Both the position numbers and the translations under genes were made by a program. DNA of 64,000 nucleotides, taken from Neptunicella sp048268085 (GTDB taxonomy: Bacteria > Pseudomonadota > Gammaproteobacteria > Enterobacterales > Alteromonadaceae). The stretch covers positions 62,001-126,000 of the forward strand of contig NZ_JBLWWF010000007.1 of NCBI RefSeq assembly GCF_048268085.1, given 5' to 3'. The notes beneath the pieces were generated by a model that saw only the letters and a program-made list of their open reading frames with translations, did no database searches and was not told the DNA's origin. This document shows positions 27,995 through 37,824 of the stretch, one piece after another (position 1 is the first letter of the stretch; each line of letters starts with the position of its first letter).

Positions 27995-29083
27995 TTATCC
28001 TTCTAATCCTGATTTGATTCTTTGATTGTTAATCTGACTTTGTTCTGACCACGCATTACCCACAGCCTTGACTAAAGTCGCCAAAGGTATGGCAAAAAAC
28101 ACCCCCCAAAAGCCCCATATTCCACCAAAAAATAATACCGCAATAATGATGTAGACCGGGTGTAAGCTGACCGCTTCGGAAAACAAAAGTGGCACTAGCA
28201 AGTTACCGTCCAACGTTTGGATTACGCCATAGACAATCATCAAATACCAAAAATCAGGCGTCAATCCCCACTGAAATAACGCCACAATCGCCACCGGAAT
28301 GGTCACCACCGCGGCACCAATATAGGGAATTAATACCGATAACCCTACTAACACACCAAGCAATACAGCATAACGTAAATCCATCACCGCAAATGCCACC
28401 GTCGTCGCCGTACCGACAATAATGATTTCAATGACTTTACCGCGAATGTAATTAACAATTTGGGTGTTCATTTCAGACCCGACCTGCTTAATTAAGCGAC
28501 GTTCACGAGGCAATAATTTACTGACATTGTCCAGCAGTTCACGTTTATCTTTCAGCATAAAGAAAATCATTAATGGGACCAGAATAAAATAAATCAGTAC
28601 TGCAGCAATATTCACCAGCGAGCTAAAAGATGCGGTAATTAACTGTTGACCCAATGCAACAATTTTATCATTGGTCGATTGCCACATTTGCTGCAATTGC
28701 CCACCATCAATAATCCCCGGATAACGCTCGGGTAACATCATCACCCATTGCTGGGACTGAGCCCATATTTGCGGTGTTTCTTTGAGTAAATTCGTCCCCT
28801 GCTTAAAGATAATCGGTGCGAGAACCAACATAATCAGTGTGCATAGACTAATAAATAGCAATACCACCACACTGGTTCCCAATGTCCGTGCCACGCCTAG
28901 ACGACTCAATCTTTCAACCGGCCAATCGAGTAAATAAGCCAATACCACTGCAACTATCACTGGGGCTAACATATTACCCCAGATAATCAGCGTCAGCACG
29001 CTAAGCAATATCATAACCAACAAGGTGGCGGCATCAGGATCGGAAAACTTGCGCTTATACCAATCACTAAAAACTTTAAACAT
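27995..29083 (-). CDS. perM: AI-2E/PerM-family permease
   Basis: Inner-membrane protein of about 362 residues from the ATG at 29083; two in-frame ATG-type starts lie just upstream and overlap the TusA-like gene more. It has eight or so hydrophobic segments with the family's long cytoplasmic-like middle region and the C-terminal GVIQTLDGNLLVPLLFSEAVSLHP motif of the AI-2E transporter (UPF0118) family. E. coli PerM is a putative permease; the substrate is unknown. It follows the TusA-like gene with a short overlap, so they are cotranscribed. Confidence 0.85.
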   Translation of the reverse strand: MFKVFSDWYKRKFSDPDAATLLVMILLSVLTLIIWGNMLAPVIVAVVLAYLLDWPVERLSRLGVARTLGTSVVVLLFISLCTLIMLVLAPIIFKQGTNLLKETPQIWAQSQQWVMMLPERYPGIIDGGQLQQMWQSTNDKIVALGQQLITASFSSLVNIAAVLIYFILVPLMIFFMLKDKRELLDNVSKLLPRERRLIKQVGSEMNTQIVNYIRGKVIEIIIVGTATTVAFAVMDLRYAVLLGVLVGLSVLIPYIGAAVVTIPVAIVALFQWGLTPDFWYLMIVYGVIQTLDGNLLVPLLFSEAVSLHPVYIIIAVLFFGGIWGFWGVFFAIPLATLVKAVGNAWSEQSQINNQRIKSGLEG

Positions 29084-29336
29084 CTGATTTTCCATTCCCG
29101 TCAAGGGGCACGTTAGGGTTGATAAGAATCACAATATGCAAACCGTCCGGCTGCTCACTTTGCATAATAATTTCATGTTCAGATAAATCAATGAAACGCA
29201 GAATATCTTGACTTTTCTGGCCTTTGGGTGCGAGTAATTGTACTTTCTGTTGAGGTAATCCTGCAGCTAACCAACGTTTAACTTGCAGTAATGCCAGAGG
29301 ACAGGTTAAATGACTCACGTCGAGATTATTTTGCAT
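29076..29336 (-). CDS. TusA/SirA-like small protein
   Basis: An 86-residue protein with the TusA fold signature near the N-terminus: LDVSHLTCPLALLQVKRWL, where the catalytic cysteine C12 is kept. The usual CPxP becomes CPLA, so the second proline is missing. TusA proteins carry persulfide sulfur for tRNA thiolation and other pathways; variants next to membrane permeases are common. The altered motif and the permease neighbour suggest a specialised carrier, not housekeeping TusA. Confidence 0.8.
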   Translation of the reverse strand: MQNNLDVSHLTCPLALLQVKRWLAAGLPQQKVQLLAPKGQKSQDILRFIDLSEHEIIMQSEQPDGLHIVILINPNVPLDGNGKSDV

Positions 29337-29507
29337 AATTGAAGAATTACAACATCATTGAGATACAAGCCGATGGACTGCTTAAAGCATACCACAATTT
29401 TGGCTGTTACAATGAGGCGACTCAAACCATTATGGAATGAATTCTTAATCAAACAGAATATAAAACCGGAACCAACTGCGGCTTAAACACTCCAAACCGC
29501 CAGTAAC

Positions 29508-30980
29508 ATGAATCTATTTAAAGTTGTGAGAATGCTACGAAGTTTAGTTTTTATTTTATTATTTAGCGCAACGGCCAGCGCCGCTCAATCATTAAATCTA
29601 GGCATCAAAAAAAACGATCTACCCGAAATCGGTGTGGTGGCATCGAATGCGATGAGTATTGAACGCGAGCTTGCCGTAGGTGACATTTACATGCGTCAAT
29701 TACGCGCACAGGCGCCCATTGTTAATGACCCGCTACTGGAAGAATATATTCAAGACCTGGGCAACAAACTGGTTGCTCAGGCAGATAATGTTAAATTCCC
29801 GTTTACCTTTTTCTTGCTAAATAGCCCTGAAATCAACGCATTTGCTTTTTTCGGTGGTCACATCGCGGTACATACAGGGTTAATTTTAAACGCAGATAAT
29901 GAAAGTGAGCTTGCCTCTGTACTGGCTCATGAAATTACTCACGTCACCCAGCGCCATATGGCTCGCAGAATTGAATCAAATCAGAATTCATCCCCGGTTC
30001 AAATAGCATCATTACTCGGTGGTATATTATTGGCTATGGCAAATCCTGAAGCTGGGATGGCGGCCATTAGTGCCGGTTCCGCTGCGTCACAACAAATGTC
30101 GATAAACTATACTCGCGCCAACGAGCAGGAAGCCGACCGCCTTGGCATGCAAATGTTGTCTCAGGCCGGGTTTGATACCCGCAGTGCCGCGACCTTTTTT
30201 GGAAAACTGGCAGAAAAATACCGTTTCAAATCCAAGCCACCGGCATTTTTGCTAACGCACCCTTTACCCGAATCACGGATCGCCGATGCCCGTGCCAGAG
30301 CCCATTTATATGCACAACATAGCCCTGCCCCGAGTTTAAACTTTGCCTTAGCCAAAGCTCGTATTGTTGCTCGTTACACCGAAGACAATGGCAATAGTGA
30401 ACACTATTTTAATGGCTTGTTGGAGCAAAATAATGTTATTGCCCAAAAAGCCGGTCAATACGGGACAGTATTGCTGAAAATTGGTCAGGAAAAGTATCAG
30501 CAGGCTGAAGATATTTTATTACCGCTACTGGAAGATGATCCGGACAACCTGTTTTATCTGGATACCCAAACCGATATATTACTAGCGAAAAATAAAGGTC
30601 AGGAGGCTGTGGATTTATTAACCCCCCTATTACTAAAAATGCCACGCAACCGCGTATTATCGCTAAATATGGCTAATGCACTATTTAGCTTGAAAAAGTA
30701 CGAACGCGGCACCCAAATTTTAAAGGATTATTTACTGGTCAACCCAGAGCACACCTTAACCTATCAATTACTTATCGATGCCTATGCACAAACCAAACAG
30801 ATGCTGGAAATGCATCAGACTCGCGCAGAATTTTACGCGCTGCTATCGGTTTATCCAAAGGCCATTGACGAGCTGCAAAGCGCCTATAATTACACCCATG
30901 ACAATACGCTTGAAAAACAAAGAATTAGAGCCAGAATTGAACAGTTTCGTGATGAAGACCGTAAACTGAAAAAGCTCTAA
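29508..30980 (+). CDS. bepA: Periplasmic M48 metalloprotease BepA (YfgC)
   Basis: Zinc protease and chaperone that monitors outer-membrane protein assembly (LptD, BAM substrates). It has 490 residues. The signal peptide ends near SAAQS. The M48 domain has the zinc motif HEITH (LAHEITHVTQRHM) and the downstream glutamate in NEQEADRLGM. The C-terminal ~200 residues are TPR-like helices. The match with E. coli BepA covers the whole length. Confidence 0.93.
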   Translation: MNLFKVVRMLRSLVFILLFSATASAAQSLNLGIKKNDLPEIGVVASNAMSIERELAVGDIYMRQLRAQAPIVNDPLLEEYIQDLGNKLVAQADNVKFPFTFFLLNSPEINAFAFFGGHIAVHTGLILNADNESELASVLAHEITHVTQRHMARRIESNQNSSPVQIASLLGGILLAMANPEAGMAAISAGSAASQQMSINYTRANEQEADRLGMQMLSQAGFDTRSAATFFGKLAEKYRFKSKPPAFLLTHPLPESRIADARARAHLYAQHSPAPSLNFALAKARIVARYTEDNGNSEHYFNGLLEQNNVIAQKAGQYGTVLLKIGQEKYQQAEDILLPLLEDDPDNLFYLDTQTDILLAKNKGQEAVDLLTPLLLKMPRNRVLSLNMANALFSLKKYERGTQILKDYLLVNPEHTLTYQLLIDAYAQTKQMLEMHQTRAEFYALLSVYPKAIDELQSAYNYTHDNTLEKQRIRARIEQFRDEDRKLKKL

Positions 30981-30997
30981 ACGCGTTTCAAGGGGTT

Positions 30998-31474
30998 TTA
31001 TTTATTTTTAAGTTGCGCGATTTGTTGTTGCAACGACAGAGCCGTTTGTTCACCCATTAGGGTTTTCAACACCTTACCTTGTGGAGAAACGATAAAAGTG
31101 GCAGGCAATTGAGCCGGTTTTACAAAGGGTAATGAGTCCGGCTCCACCTGATAAACCAGATCAAACTCGATGGCATATTGGTCTGCAATCTGCTGTAACT
31201 GTGATTGGCTAAGATTATCCCAACTAATAGCAATTAAACGTGTATCGGTATTTTTTACCTGTTGATCAAATAAATTCAGCTCTGGAATTTCTTTTAAACA
31301 AGGTGCACACCACTGGGCAAAATAATTTACCACCAGCCATTGTCCATTAAAATCCTGCCATTGGTACTGTTGTCCGCTTAATAGCGTTAACTCGGCTTTA
31401 TTTGTATGGGATACCCATATACCAGCACTCATCGCGCCAATGGCAACAATCACAAAAATAAGCTTTTTCAACAA
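30998..31474 (-). CDS. TlpA-like thioredoxin, membrane-anchored or exported
   Basis: A 158-residue protein with an N-terminal hydrophobic segment (LIFVIVAIGAMSAGIW) and a thioredoxin fold with active site WCAPC, as in TlpA/ResA proteins that reduce disulfides in the periplasm. The best start is a TTG at 31474 preceded by AGGG, since no ATG suits the signal segment. It is divergent from arsC across about 65 bases and convergent with bepA. Confidence 0.85.
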   Translation of the reverse strand: MLKKLIFVIVAIGAMSAGIWVSHTNKAELTLLSGQQYQWQDFNGQWLVVNYFAQWCAPCLKEIPELNLFDQQVKNTDTRLIAISWDNLSQSQLQQIADQYAIEFDLVYQVEPDSLPFVKPAQLPATFIVSPQGKVLKTLMGEQTALSLQQQIAQLKNK

Positions 31475-31541
31475 AACCCTATACCCTCATGTTGTGGTCA
31501 GGCAAAATAGCCTTATCCAGATTAACCTTATGGAGCCAATA

Positions 31542-31895
31542 ATGACCACAATATCCATCGTTCACAATCCCCGCTGTTCAAAAAGCCGTCAAACCCTTCA
31601 ATTATTGCAAGAACAGGGGCATCAACCGGAAATTATTGAATATTTAAAAAATCCGTTAAACCATCAACAGATCCAACGTTATGTTGAATTACTCGGTTTT
31701 ACATCGGCCAGACAGCTGATGCGCAACAAAGAAGATGAATATAAACAACTTAATCTGGCTGATGAATCACTAAGCGAGCGTCAACTCATCGATGCCATGG
31801 TTACGCATCCCAAGCTAATAGAACGTCCAATTGTGATCGCCAATGACCAAGCGCGAATTGGTCGTCCGCCAGAATCCGTGCTGGATATTTTATAG
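31542..31895 (+). CDS. arsC: Arsenate reductase ArsC-family protein
   Basis: A 117-residue thioredoxin-fold protein of the glutaredoxin-dependent ArsC family. The catalytic motif NPRCSKSR is at residues 9-16 and the downstream arginine motif is RPIVI. The ATG at 31542 follows GGAG eight bases upstream. There is no ars operon (no arsR or efflux gene), and wrbA follows with its GTG overlapping the TAG. ArsC homologues in this housekeeping setting are widespread and may not be dedicated to arsenate. Confidence 0.9.
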   Translation: MTTISIVHNPRCSKSRQTLQLLQEQGHQPEIIEYLKNPLNHQQIQRYVELLGFTSARQLMRNKEDEYKQLNLADESLSERQLIDAMVTHPKLIERPIVIANDQARIGRPPESVLDIL

Positions 31896-32503
31896 TGGCC
31901 CCGATACTCATCCTGTATTACAGCCAGCAAGGGGCAACGCGAAACATGGCCTATAAAATCGCGGCAGGCGTCGAAATGGCCGGATTAGAAGCGCAGATCC
32001 GAACGGTACCTTCAGTCAGTCATCATATTGATGAAAACCAACCTGCCGTCCCCGAAACCGGTGATCCTTATGTGAGCCGGGAGGAATTGCGCAATTGCAG
32101 CGGACTGGCGTTAGGTAGTCCGACTCGTTTTGGCAATATGGCCTCGGCAATGAAATATTTTTGGGATGGTACAAGCCAAGAGTGGCTATCGGCGGCATTG
32201 GCCGGCAAACCCGCATGTGTTTTTACTTCATCATCCACCATGCATGGTGGACAGGAATCAACCTTACTCAGCATGCAACTGCCATTACTGCATCATGGTA
32301 TGGTATTTATTGGCTTGCCATACTCTGAACCAGCATTGCATAACACCACTACCGGTGGCACACCTTACGGTGTCAGCCATGTCGCTGGCGCAGCCGGCAA
32401 TACAAAACTCAGTACCGAAGAACAACAACTTTGTCTGGCACAAGGCAAAAGACTGGCGAAAATAGCCCGACTACTCGCCGCTGAGTCAACCGCCCCTAAT
32501 TAA
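31895..32503 (+). CDS. wrbA: NAD(P)H:quinone oxidoreductase WrbA
   Basis: Flavodoxin-fold FMN enzyme that reduces quinones by two electrons. It has 202 residues, with the phosphate loop YYSQQGATRNMA, SPTRFGNMA and TSSSTMHGGQE. It starts at a GTG that shares its first G with the arsC stop (TAGTG), so translation is coupled. A DUF2069 gene follows after 13 bases; arsC-wrbA-DUF2069 is a recurrent gammaproteobacterial order. Confidence 0.92.
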   Translation: MAPILILYYSQQGATRNMAYKIAAGVEMAGLEAQIRTVPSVSHHIDENQPAVPETGDPYVSREELRNCSGLALGSPTRFGNMASAMKYFWDGTSQEWLSAALAGKPACVFTSSSTMHGGQESTLLSMQLPLLHHGMVFIGLPYSEPALHNTTTGGTPYGVSHVAGAAGNTKLSTEEQQLCLAQGKRLAKIARLLAAESTAPN

Positions 32504-32516
32504 AAATGGAATAGTC

Positions 32517-32900
32517 ATGAGCAGTAAAACTTTATTTTTTCGACGATTAGCCCTTATCAGTTATCTCAGCTTATTGAGCTGGTCGATTATTTGGCATTTT
32601 GTATTGAGTCAACCACAAGTTCATTCCACATTATTTTTACTGTTGTTTTGGGTGTTGCCCCTTTTGCTGCCCGCTAAAGGCTTGATTCAAGGTTCGCCCT
32701 ACACCCACGCCTGGGCCAACTTTATTGTTATGTTGTATTTATTGCATGGATTAACCGCAGTGTACGCTTCTACTGGTGAACAGTGGTATGCGGCTATAGA
32801 AATTTTGGCGGCATCCGGCATGTTTGTAGGTTGCAGTTTCTATGCTCGCCTGCGAGGCAGAGAGTTAGGCTTAGGGTTAAAAAAGTTAAAAGAACAGTAG
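32517..32900 (+). CDS. DUF2069 inner-membrane protein
   Basis: A 127-residue protein with four hydrophobic segments (about 13-30, 37-52, 68-85 and 92-110) and a basic C-terminus. It fits the DUF2069 family, which has no known function and usually follows wrbA. It is probably cotranscribed with arsC and wrbA. Confidence 0.82.
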   Translation: MSSKTLFFRRLALISYLSLLSWSIIWHFVLSQPQVHSTLFLLLFWVLPLLLPAKGLIQGSPYTHAWANFIVMLYLLHGLTAVYASTGEQWYAAIEILAASGMFVGCSFYARLRGRELGLGLKKLKEQ

Positions 32901-32925
32901 TCATTCTTGAGTGAGGTGTAGCAAC

Positions 32926-34830
32926 ATGGAACGAGTGAATAAAAATCTCAAAGCGATATCCCCTTTATTACTATTAGTCCTGGTTGCCTGTGGGGGCGGT
33001 GGCGGTGCAAGCAGCAACACACCAACCACGCCGACTCCCCCTACCTCCGTCCCGGCATCTGAACCCGAAGCATTAACCTTAGTGGCGACCGAATCGGCTC
33101 AACAGCATCAGGCTATTGGGTTAGTCGCCTTATTACCTGAAAGCATGAATGGCAGTCCGGTAAGTTGGCAGCAAACAGCGGGGCCCGGTTTTCCGGAGAG
33201 CAAAGTCACCTTACTAGCTAACCATAGCCAAGTGGTTGGCTTTGATGCCGATCAAGCCGGTGATTATAGTTTTGAATTTAGCGTCAATACTGATCAAGGG
33301 GTTCTCAGCGATTCAATTAGTCTGTCAGTACAAAGTAGTAATACAGCGGTAGCGCAAGTCAGGCTTGATCATGAAGTCGTCGAACAAGGCAAAGTGTCAC
33401 TCCGAGTGGATGCAAATAAGGCTTATAACTCAGTGGTATGGCAACAAATCAGCGGACCGGCAGTGACACTGGACAAGCAAGATAATATGCTATTCTTTGA
33501 TGCGCCAAGCGTTGACTACGATACCTTAATGGAATTTAAGGCGACCCTTAATTTGTCTAGTGGTGGCAATGCTACCGATACTGTCTATGTGCTCGTTAAA
33601 AACGCGCAAATTAATCAAGACGGGATTTTCCCCAAATACGCGGAACAAATCGTTACTAACAGTGCTCATCCCTATTTGGCTGACAGTCCTTATGCAGATG
33701 TACTGGTCGATTGTGTTTATAGTAATACCCGCACCAATCCATGCACTTTTGCTCAGCTACCGCTGATTGGAACCGAACATCCCATACCTGATATTGATGA
33801 TATTTTAGCCCGCTTAGTGGTCTCACATGACTGGATGGGCGAACGTTTTAAACAGTATTTAACGCAATCAAACGTCTCGGCGGATATGCTCAATTTATTG
33901 CGGGCGACCACTGCTATTGTGATTTCCTATGATGTGCGTCCCTCTTTCTACTGGTCTGCCACAGGCGCGATTTATCTGGATGCCGAAAACTTTTGGCTCA
34001 CTCCGCAAGAAAGAGACAGTTTAAATGATGCCCCGGATTACCGCTCCGATTTTGGTAATGAATTACAATTCAGCGTGCCCTGGACCTATACCCACAACGG
34101 TGAAGCCGCTTTCGCTTATTACGATGCCGCGGCCAGACAACAACGTGAGTTTGCCGATATGGAATCTGAGGTGACCTGGTTGATGTATCATGAACTGGCT
34201 CATGCCAATGATTATATCGGTTCAGATCGCTGGAGTTCTTTATCTCCTGATAGCGATCCCAACCAAGCTGCAAACGATAGTGATTCTACATCAGACTCGA
34301 TGAGCGCGATGTATCCGCTAACTGAAACCACAATGCTGGAATTAGCGGAGGTGAGTTTTGCTGGAAAAACAGCGACGGCACAACAAAAAGCCTATCACGC
34401 CAGTGATATTGTCAGTTTGTTCAGTGACGATAATGCAACAGATTTTTATAACTACTCTTCTAAAGCTGAAGATTTGGCCATGTTCTTTCAACATTTGATG
34501 ATCAGTTACCGTCTCGGCTTCAAATCAGTAGTGGCAATACTGGATAACAATAATATCGTCGAATGGGGTGAATTCAGTCGGGTTGATCGGGCCCACTTAC
34601 AGCAAAAAGCAAAATATGTGATCGATCATATCTTGCCCGAAGTAAATAGCTCAACCGTATTAGATTCACTACCTCCGGTCACCAATATGCAAACCGGTGT
34701 CAGCTTTTCACAGAGTGTTCTTGCGGGTAAACAGGCTAAAGGGATGTCTCGTCAGTTAGATAATCAAATTTGGTTAAAACATCAACGGCAAGCCCTACAT
34801 ATTGGCCGCCCTAAAGCGATAAAAAATTAA
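32926..34830 (+). CDS. Lipoprotein with HExxH zincin motif, function unknown
   Basis: A 634-residue lipoprotein. I start it at the ATG at 32926 (GAGGTG upstream); the leader ends at lipobox LVAC, followed by a Gly/Ser/Pro/Thr linker. Two Ig/PKD-like beta domains (about 50-220) precede a region with HELAH at residues 422-426 in WLMYHELAHANDYIG, a zinc-protease signature. The family is not one I can name; distant relatives in marine gammaproteobacteria are annotated as hypothetical. It could be a surface protease. Its last bases overlap hda, which is convergent. Confidence 0.7.
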   Translation: MERVNKNLKAISPLLLLVLVACGGGGGASSNTPTTPTPPTSVPASEPEALTLVATESAQQHQAIGLVALLPESMNGSPVSWQQTAGPGFPESKVTLLANHSQVVGFDADQAGDYSFEFSVNTDQGVLSDSISLSVQSSNTAVAQVRLDHEVVEQGKVSLRVDANKAYNSVVWQQISGPAVTLDKQDNMLFFDAPSVDYDTLMEFKATLNLSSGGNATDTVYVLVKNAQINQDGIFPKYAEQIVTNSAHPYLADSPYADVLVDCVYSNTRTNPCTFAQLPLIGTEHPIPDIDDILARLVVSHDWMGERFKQYLTQSNVSADMLNLLRATTAIVISYDVRPSFYWSATGAIYLDAENFWLTPQERDSLNDAPDYRSDFGNELQFSVPWTYTHNGEAAFAYYDAAARQQREFADMESEVTWLMYHELAHANDYIGSDRWSSLSPDSDPNQAANDSDSTSDSMSAMYPLTETTMLELAEVSFAGKTATAQQKAYHASDIVSLFSDDNATDFYNYSSKAEDLAMFFQHLMISYRLGFKSVVAILDNNNIVEWGEFSRVDRAHLQQKAKYVIDHILPEVNSSTVLDSLPPVTNMQTGVSFSQSVLAGKQAKGMSRQLDNQIWLKHQRQALHIGRPKAIKN

Positions 34831-35528
34831 AAATCCAGAGCCTGTTTAACGAATGGAATGGTCAGCTTACGTTGTTGTTGCAACGAAAGCTGATCAAGGC
34901 GGTTGAGGGCTTTCATTAAACTTTTAGTATCGCGTTTACTGCGATTAAGCAAATATAATCCCACTTCATCAGGTAAATTAATCCCCCGCATCCCGGCACG
35001 TTTAACCAGCATATGGATACAGTCTTCATCGTTAAGTCGCTGCAACACAAAACTGACGCCCCAGGCTAAACGGCTTTGCAAATCGGGTAATTCCAATTCC
35101 ATCTGTCCGGGCCCGGCAATACCGGTAATAACCAAACGAGCGTGATCGATTTCTTTGACTCGATTAATTAAATCAAACAATGCGACCTGCCAATCTCGAT
35201 GACCTTTTAAGGCGTGAACATTATCCACACAAATATAATCACACTGCTCCAAGCCGACCAATACGTCAATTGACCACAAATCGATTTGTTGTAAATCGAT
35301 ATAGCTGATCCATTTTCCCTGTTGATCCGCCTCAGCACATACACTGTAAAGCAGATGACTTTTCCCAACCCCTGACTCACCACTAATATAGGTAATCATT
35401 GGACTGTCCACTGATGGATCAAACAACGCCATCAATTGAGCCACTAATAACGCATTGCTCCCTACGATGAAATTGCCGAAGGTTTCATCATCCGGCAACT
35501 GAACAGGTAAAGATAATTGAGTGTTCAT
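34827..35528 (-). CDS. hda: DnaA regulatory inactivator Hda
   Basis: AAA+ protein that, with the DNA clamp, makes DnaA hydrolyse ATP and so prevents re-initiation. It has 233 residues. The N-terminal clamp-binding motif is QLSLPVQL, Walker A is GESGVGKSHL, Walker B is YICVDNVHAL, and the sensor region is present. It is downstream of the DUF2066 gene with a one-base overlap (TAATG), the usual hda neighbourhood. Confidence 0.95.
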   Translation of the reverse strand: MNTQLSLPVQLPDDETFGNFIVGSNALLVAQLMALFDPSVDSPMITYISGESGVGKSHLLYSVCAEADQQGKWISYIDLQQIDLWSIDVLVGLEQCDYICVDNVHALKGHRDWQVALFDLINRVKEIDHARLVITGIAGPGQMELELPDLQSRLAWGVSFVLQRLNDEDCIHMLVKRAGMRGINLPDEVGLYLLNRSKRDTKSLMKALNRLDQLSLQQQRKLTIPFVKQALDF

Positions 35529-36613
35529 TAAGGCGTCCAGACAAATTCCAGTTCTGCTACCGGCTGTCCGAACTGATCGACTACCCGCTGTATGCGATTA
35601 TCCAAATTCAAGGCATTAATTAAATCTTGCTCAGTGCCAATCATGCGTAATTTGTAAGTGCCTTTACGGCCGCTAATATGACTTAAACTGACATCCCCCA
35701 CCGCTGGGAGCTGATTTAAAAACAATCTGACATTTTCATATACTTCCAAGCCACTGACGTTATTGACGGTTAATTCTAGCCAGTGACTGACCGCCGAGGT
35801 TTGAGTATCGATTGCATAACGACTGGCGAGATGATCCGCCACGGTATCGACCAACTGCTGAATCACGTCATGCTGATTTAAATCAGCAAAACTGCCCTGA
35901 ATTTGCTCGTTACCTAAAATAAAACTCCAATCCAATCGCCACATGGCTTGAGCCACCTCATCGTCAGGACTTTCCATTGGTTCCTTGGATTGATAAATCC
36001 GGCCAATGACAAGCGATTCAACCTGATAACGACTACTGGCCTTTATCACTGGTGAGGAAAAGCGTCCCCATACATCGTAGGCACTGACCTTCATCAAATC
36101 ATCCAAATCCAGCAACGGAAAACTCATATCCAATCCACGTTCACTGGCGACCTGCAATACTTGATCTTTGATTGGCGACTGACTCTGTTCAGAAAGCAAT
36201 ACACGGTTAAAGTCATCATTGGACTGCTCTGCGAGCCAAATTAATGTAGCTGGACGAGTTTTTCCCCAAATAGGTAAATCAGCCGTGCGCAGTAATTTAT
36301 CGACTTTCGATTGATCATACCTGGCGGTATAAACGCGGCTTTGTTGAACAACATTAAATTGATAAGACAACAGAAAATCAGTGGCTTTAGCCAAGTTAGC
36401 GCGAATTAAAGATTGCTTTAATACATCACGATTACCGCTAACTTTAACTAATACTTGCTTAAGACCTTCACGAGCAGCTTTATCTTGATCGATACTATTG
36501 GTCATCAACACGTTAGCGTTATAGAGAGAAGCGACTTCCCCAGCCAGTGCGGTATTAAACAGTGACAAACAGAGTAATAAACAAAACAGTCGAAAATTAT
36601 TACGTAACAGCAA
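35528..36613 (-). CDS. DUF2066 exported protein
   Basis: A 361-residue protein with a signal peptide (ending near TALAG), belonging to the DUF2066 family (for example VLVKVSGNRDVL, RYDQSKVDKLLRTADLPIWGKTRPATLIWLA). The function is unknown. It is regularly found upstream of hda and divergent from purM, as here, and is translationally coupled to hda. Confidence 0.88.
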   Translation of the reverse strand: MLLRNNFRLFCLLLCLSLFNTALAGEVASLYNANVLMTNSIDQDKAAREGLKQVLVKVSGNRDVLKQSLIRANLAKATDFLLSYQFNVVQQSRVYTARYDQSKVDKLLRTADLPIWGKTRPATLIWLAEQSNDDFNRVLLSEQSQSPIKDQVLQVASERGLDMSFPLLDLDDLMKVSAYDVWGRFSSPVIKASSRYQVESLVIGRIYQSKEPMESPDDEVAQAMWRLDWSFILGNEQIQGSFADLNQHDVIQQLVDTVADHLASRYAIDTQTSAVSHWLELTVNNVSGLEVYENVRLFLNQLPAVGDVSLSHISGRKGTYKLRMIGTEQDLINALNLDNRIQRVVDQFGQPVAELEFVWTP

Positions 36614-36782
36614 GACTTATCCATCCTTATCTATGAAACGCTATTGTCATCGAATTTGTGATCAATTTCATCCATTGATTTAGGGAAATATCCATTAACC
36701 TTAATATAAATCAGTTATCAACCGAGGTGATTGCTGATAAAATCCGCGCTGATTTTCAAGTCCAGTTATTTTGAGGTTAAAT

Positions 36783-37820
36783 GTGAGCCAAACCAAACAA
36801 TCCTTAAGTTACAAAGATGCAGGTGTCGATATTGATGCGGGCAATCAATTAGTTGAACGAATTAAAAGCGTCACTAAACGTACTCATCGACCTGAAGTTA
36901 GAGGGGGATTAGGTGGATTTGGTGCACTTTGCGCCCTGCCGGAAAAATATAAAAAGCCGTTATTGGTTTCTGGTACCGATGGTGTAGGAACCAAACTGCG
37001 TTTAGCTATGGATTTAGGTCGCCACGACAGTGTCGGTATTGATCTGGTAGGCATGTGTGTTAACGATTTAATCGTACAAGGAGCAGAGCCCCTATTTTTC
37101 CTTGATTATTACGCCACTGGAAAACTCGATGTAGATACTGCGGCAGCAGTCGTTAGCGGTATTGGTGAAGGTTGCGAGCAAGCAGGTTGCGCACTCATCG
37201 GCGGTGAGACGGCCGAAATGCCCGGCATGTATCACGGTAATGACTACGACATTGCTGGCTTTTGTGTTGGTGTCGTAGAACAAGACGACGTTATCGACGG
37301 CAGTAAAGTCGCTCCTGGTGATACATTAATCGCGTTGGCTTCATCCGGTCCTCATTCAAATGGTTTCTCACTGATTCGCAAGGTATTGGAAGTTAGTGGT
37401 GCAGATCCCACTCAAACATTTGAAGATTCCACTTTGGCTGATCATTTATTGGAACCAACCCGTATCTATGTCAAATCCGTACTGAAACTACTAGAAAAAG
37501 TCGAAGTTCATGCTATTTCACATATTACTGGTGGGGGTTTTTGGGAAAATATTCCACGCGTATTACCGAGTAACACCAAAGCGGTTATCGATGGCAATAG
37601 TTGGCAATGGCCGGCAATTTTTAACTGGTTACAACAACAAGGTAATATCAGTACTCACGAAATGTACCGTACCTTTAACTGTGGTGTCGGCTTAATTATA
37701 GCTCTCCCCCAAGCCAGTGCAGAACAAGCAGTAAACATACTCAATGAATCAGGCGAAAACGCTTGGGTAATCGGTAGCATTGCCGAACAAACTGATAGCG
37801 AACAAGTCGAGATTAACTAA
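36783..37820 (+). CDS. purM: Phosphoribosylformylglycinamidine cyclo-ligase
   Basis: AIR synthetase of purine synthesis. The GTG at 36783 is chosen because GAGG lies six to seven bases upstream. It gives 345 residues, as in E. coli, starting VSQTKQSLSYKDAGVDIDAG. The ATP-binding loop region LLVSGTDGVGTKLRLA and GGETAEMPGMY are present. purN begins four bases after its stop. Confidence 0.97.
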   Translation: MSQTKQSLSYKDAGVDIDAGNQLVERIKSVTKRTHRPEVRGGLGGFGALCALPEKYKKPLLVSGTDGVGTKLRLAMDLGRHDSVGIDLVGMCVNDLIVQGAEPLFFLDYYATGKLDVDTAAAVVSGIGEGCEQAGCALIGGETAEMPGMYHGNDYDIAGFCVGVVEQDDVIDGSKVAPGDTLIALASSGPHSNGFSLIRKVLEVSGADPTQTFEDSTLADHLLEPTRIYVKSVLKLLEKVEVHAISHITGGGFWENIPRVLPSNTKAVIDGNSWQWPAIFNWLQQQGNISTHEMYRTFNCGVGLIIALPQASAEQAVNILNESGENAWVIGSIAEQTDSEQVEIN

Positions 37821-37824
37821 TTTC

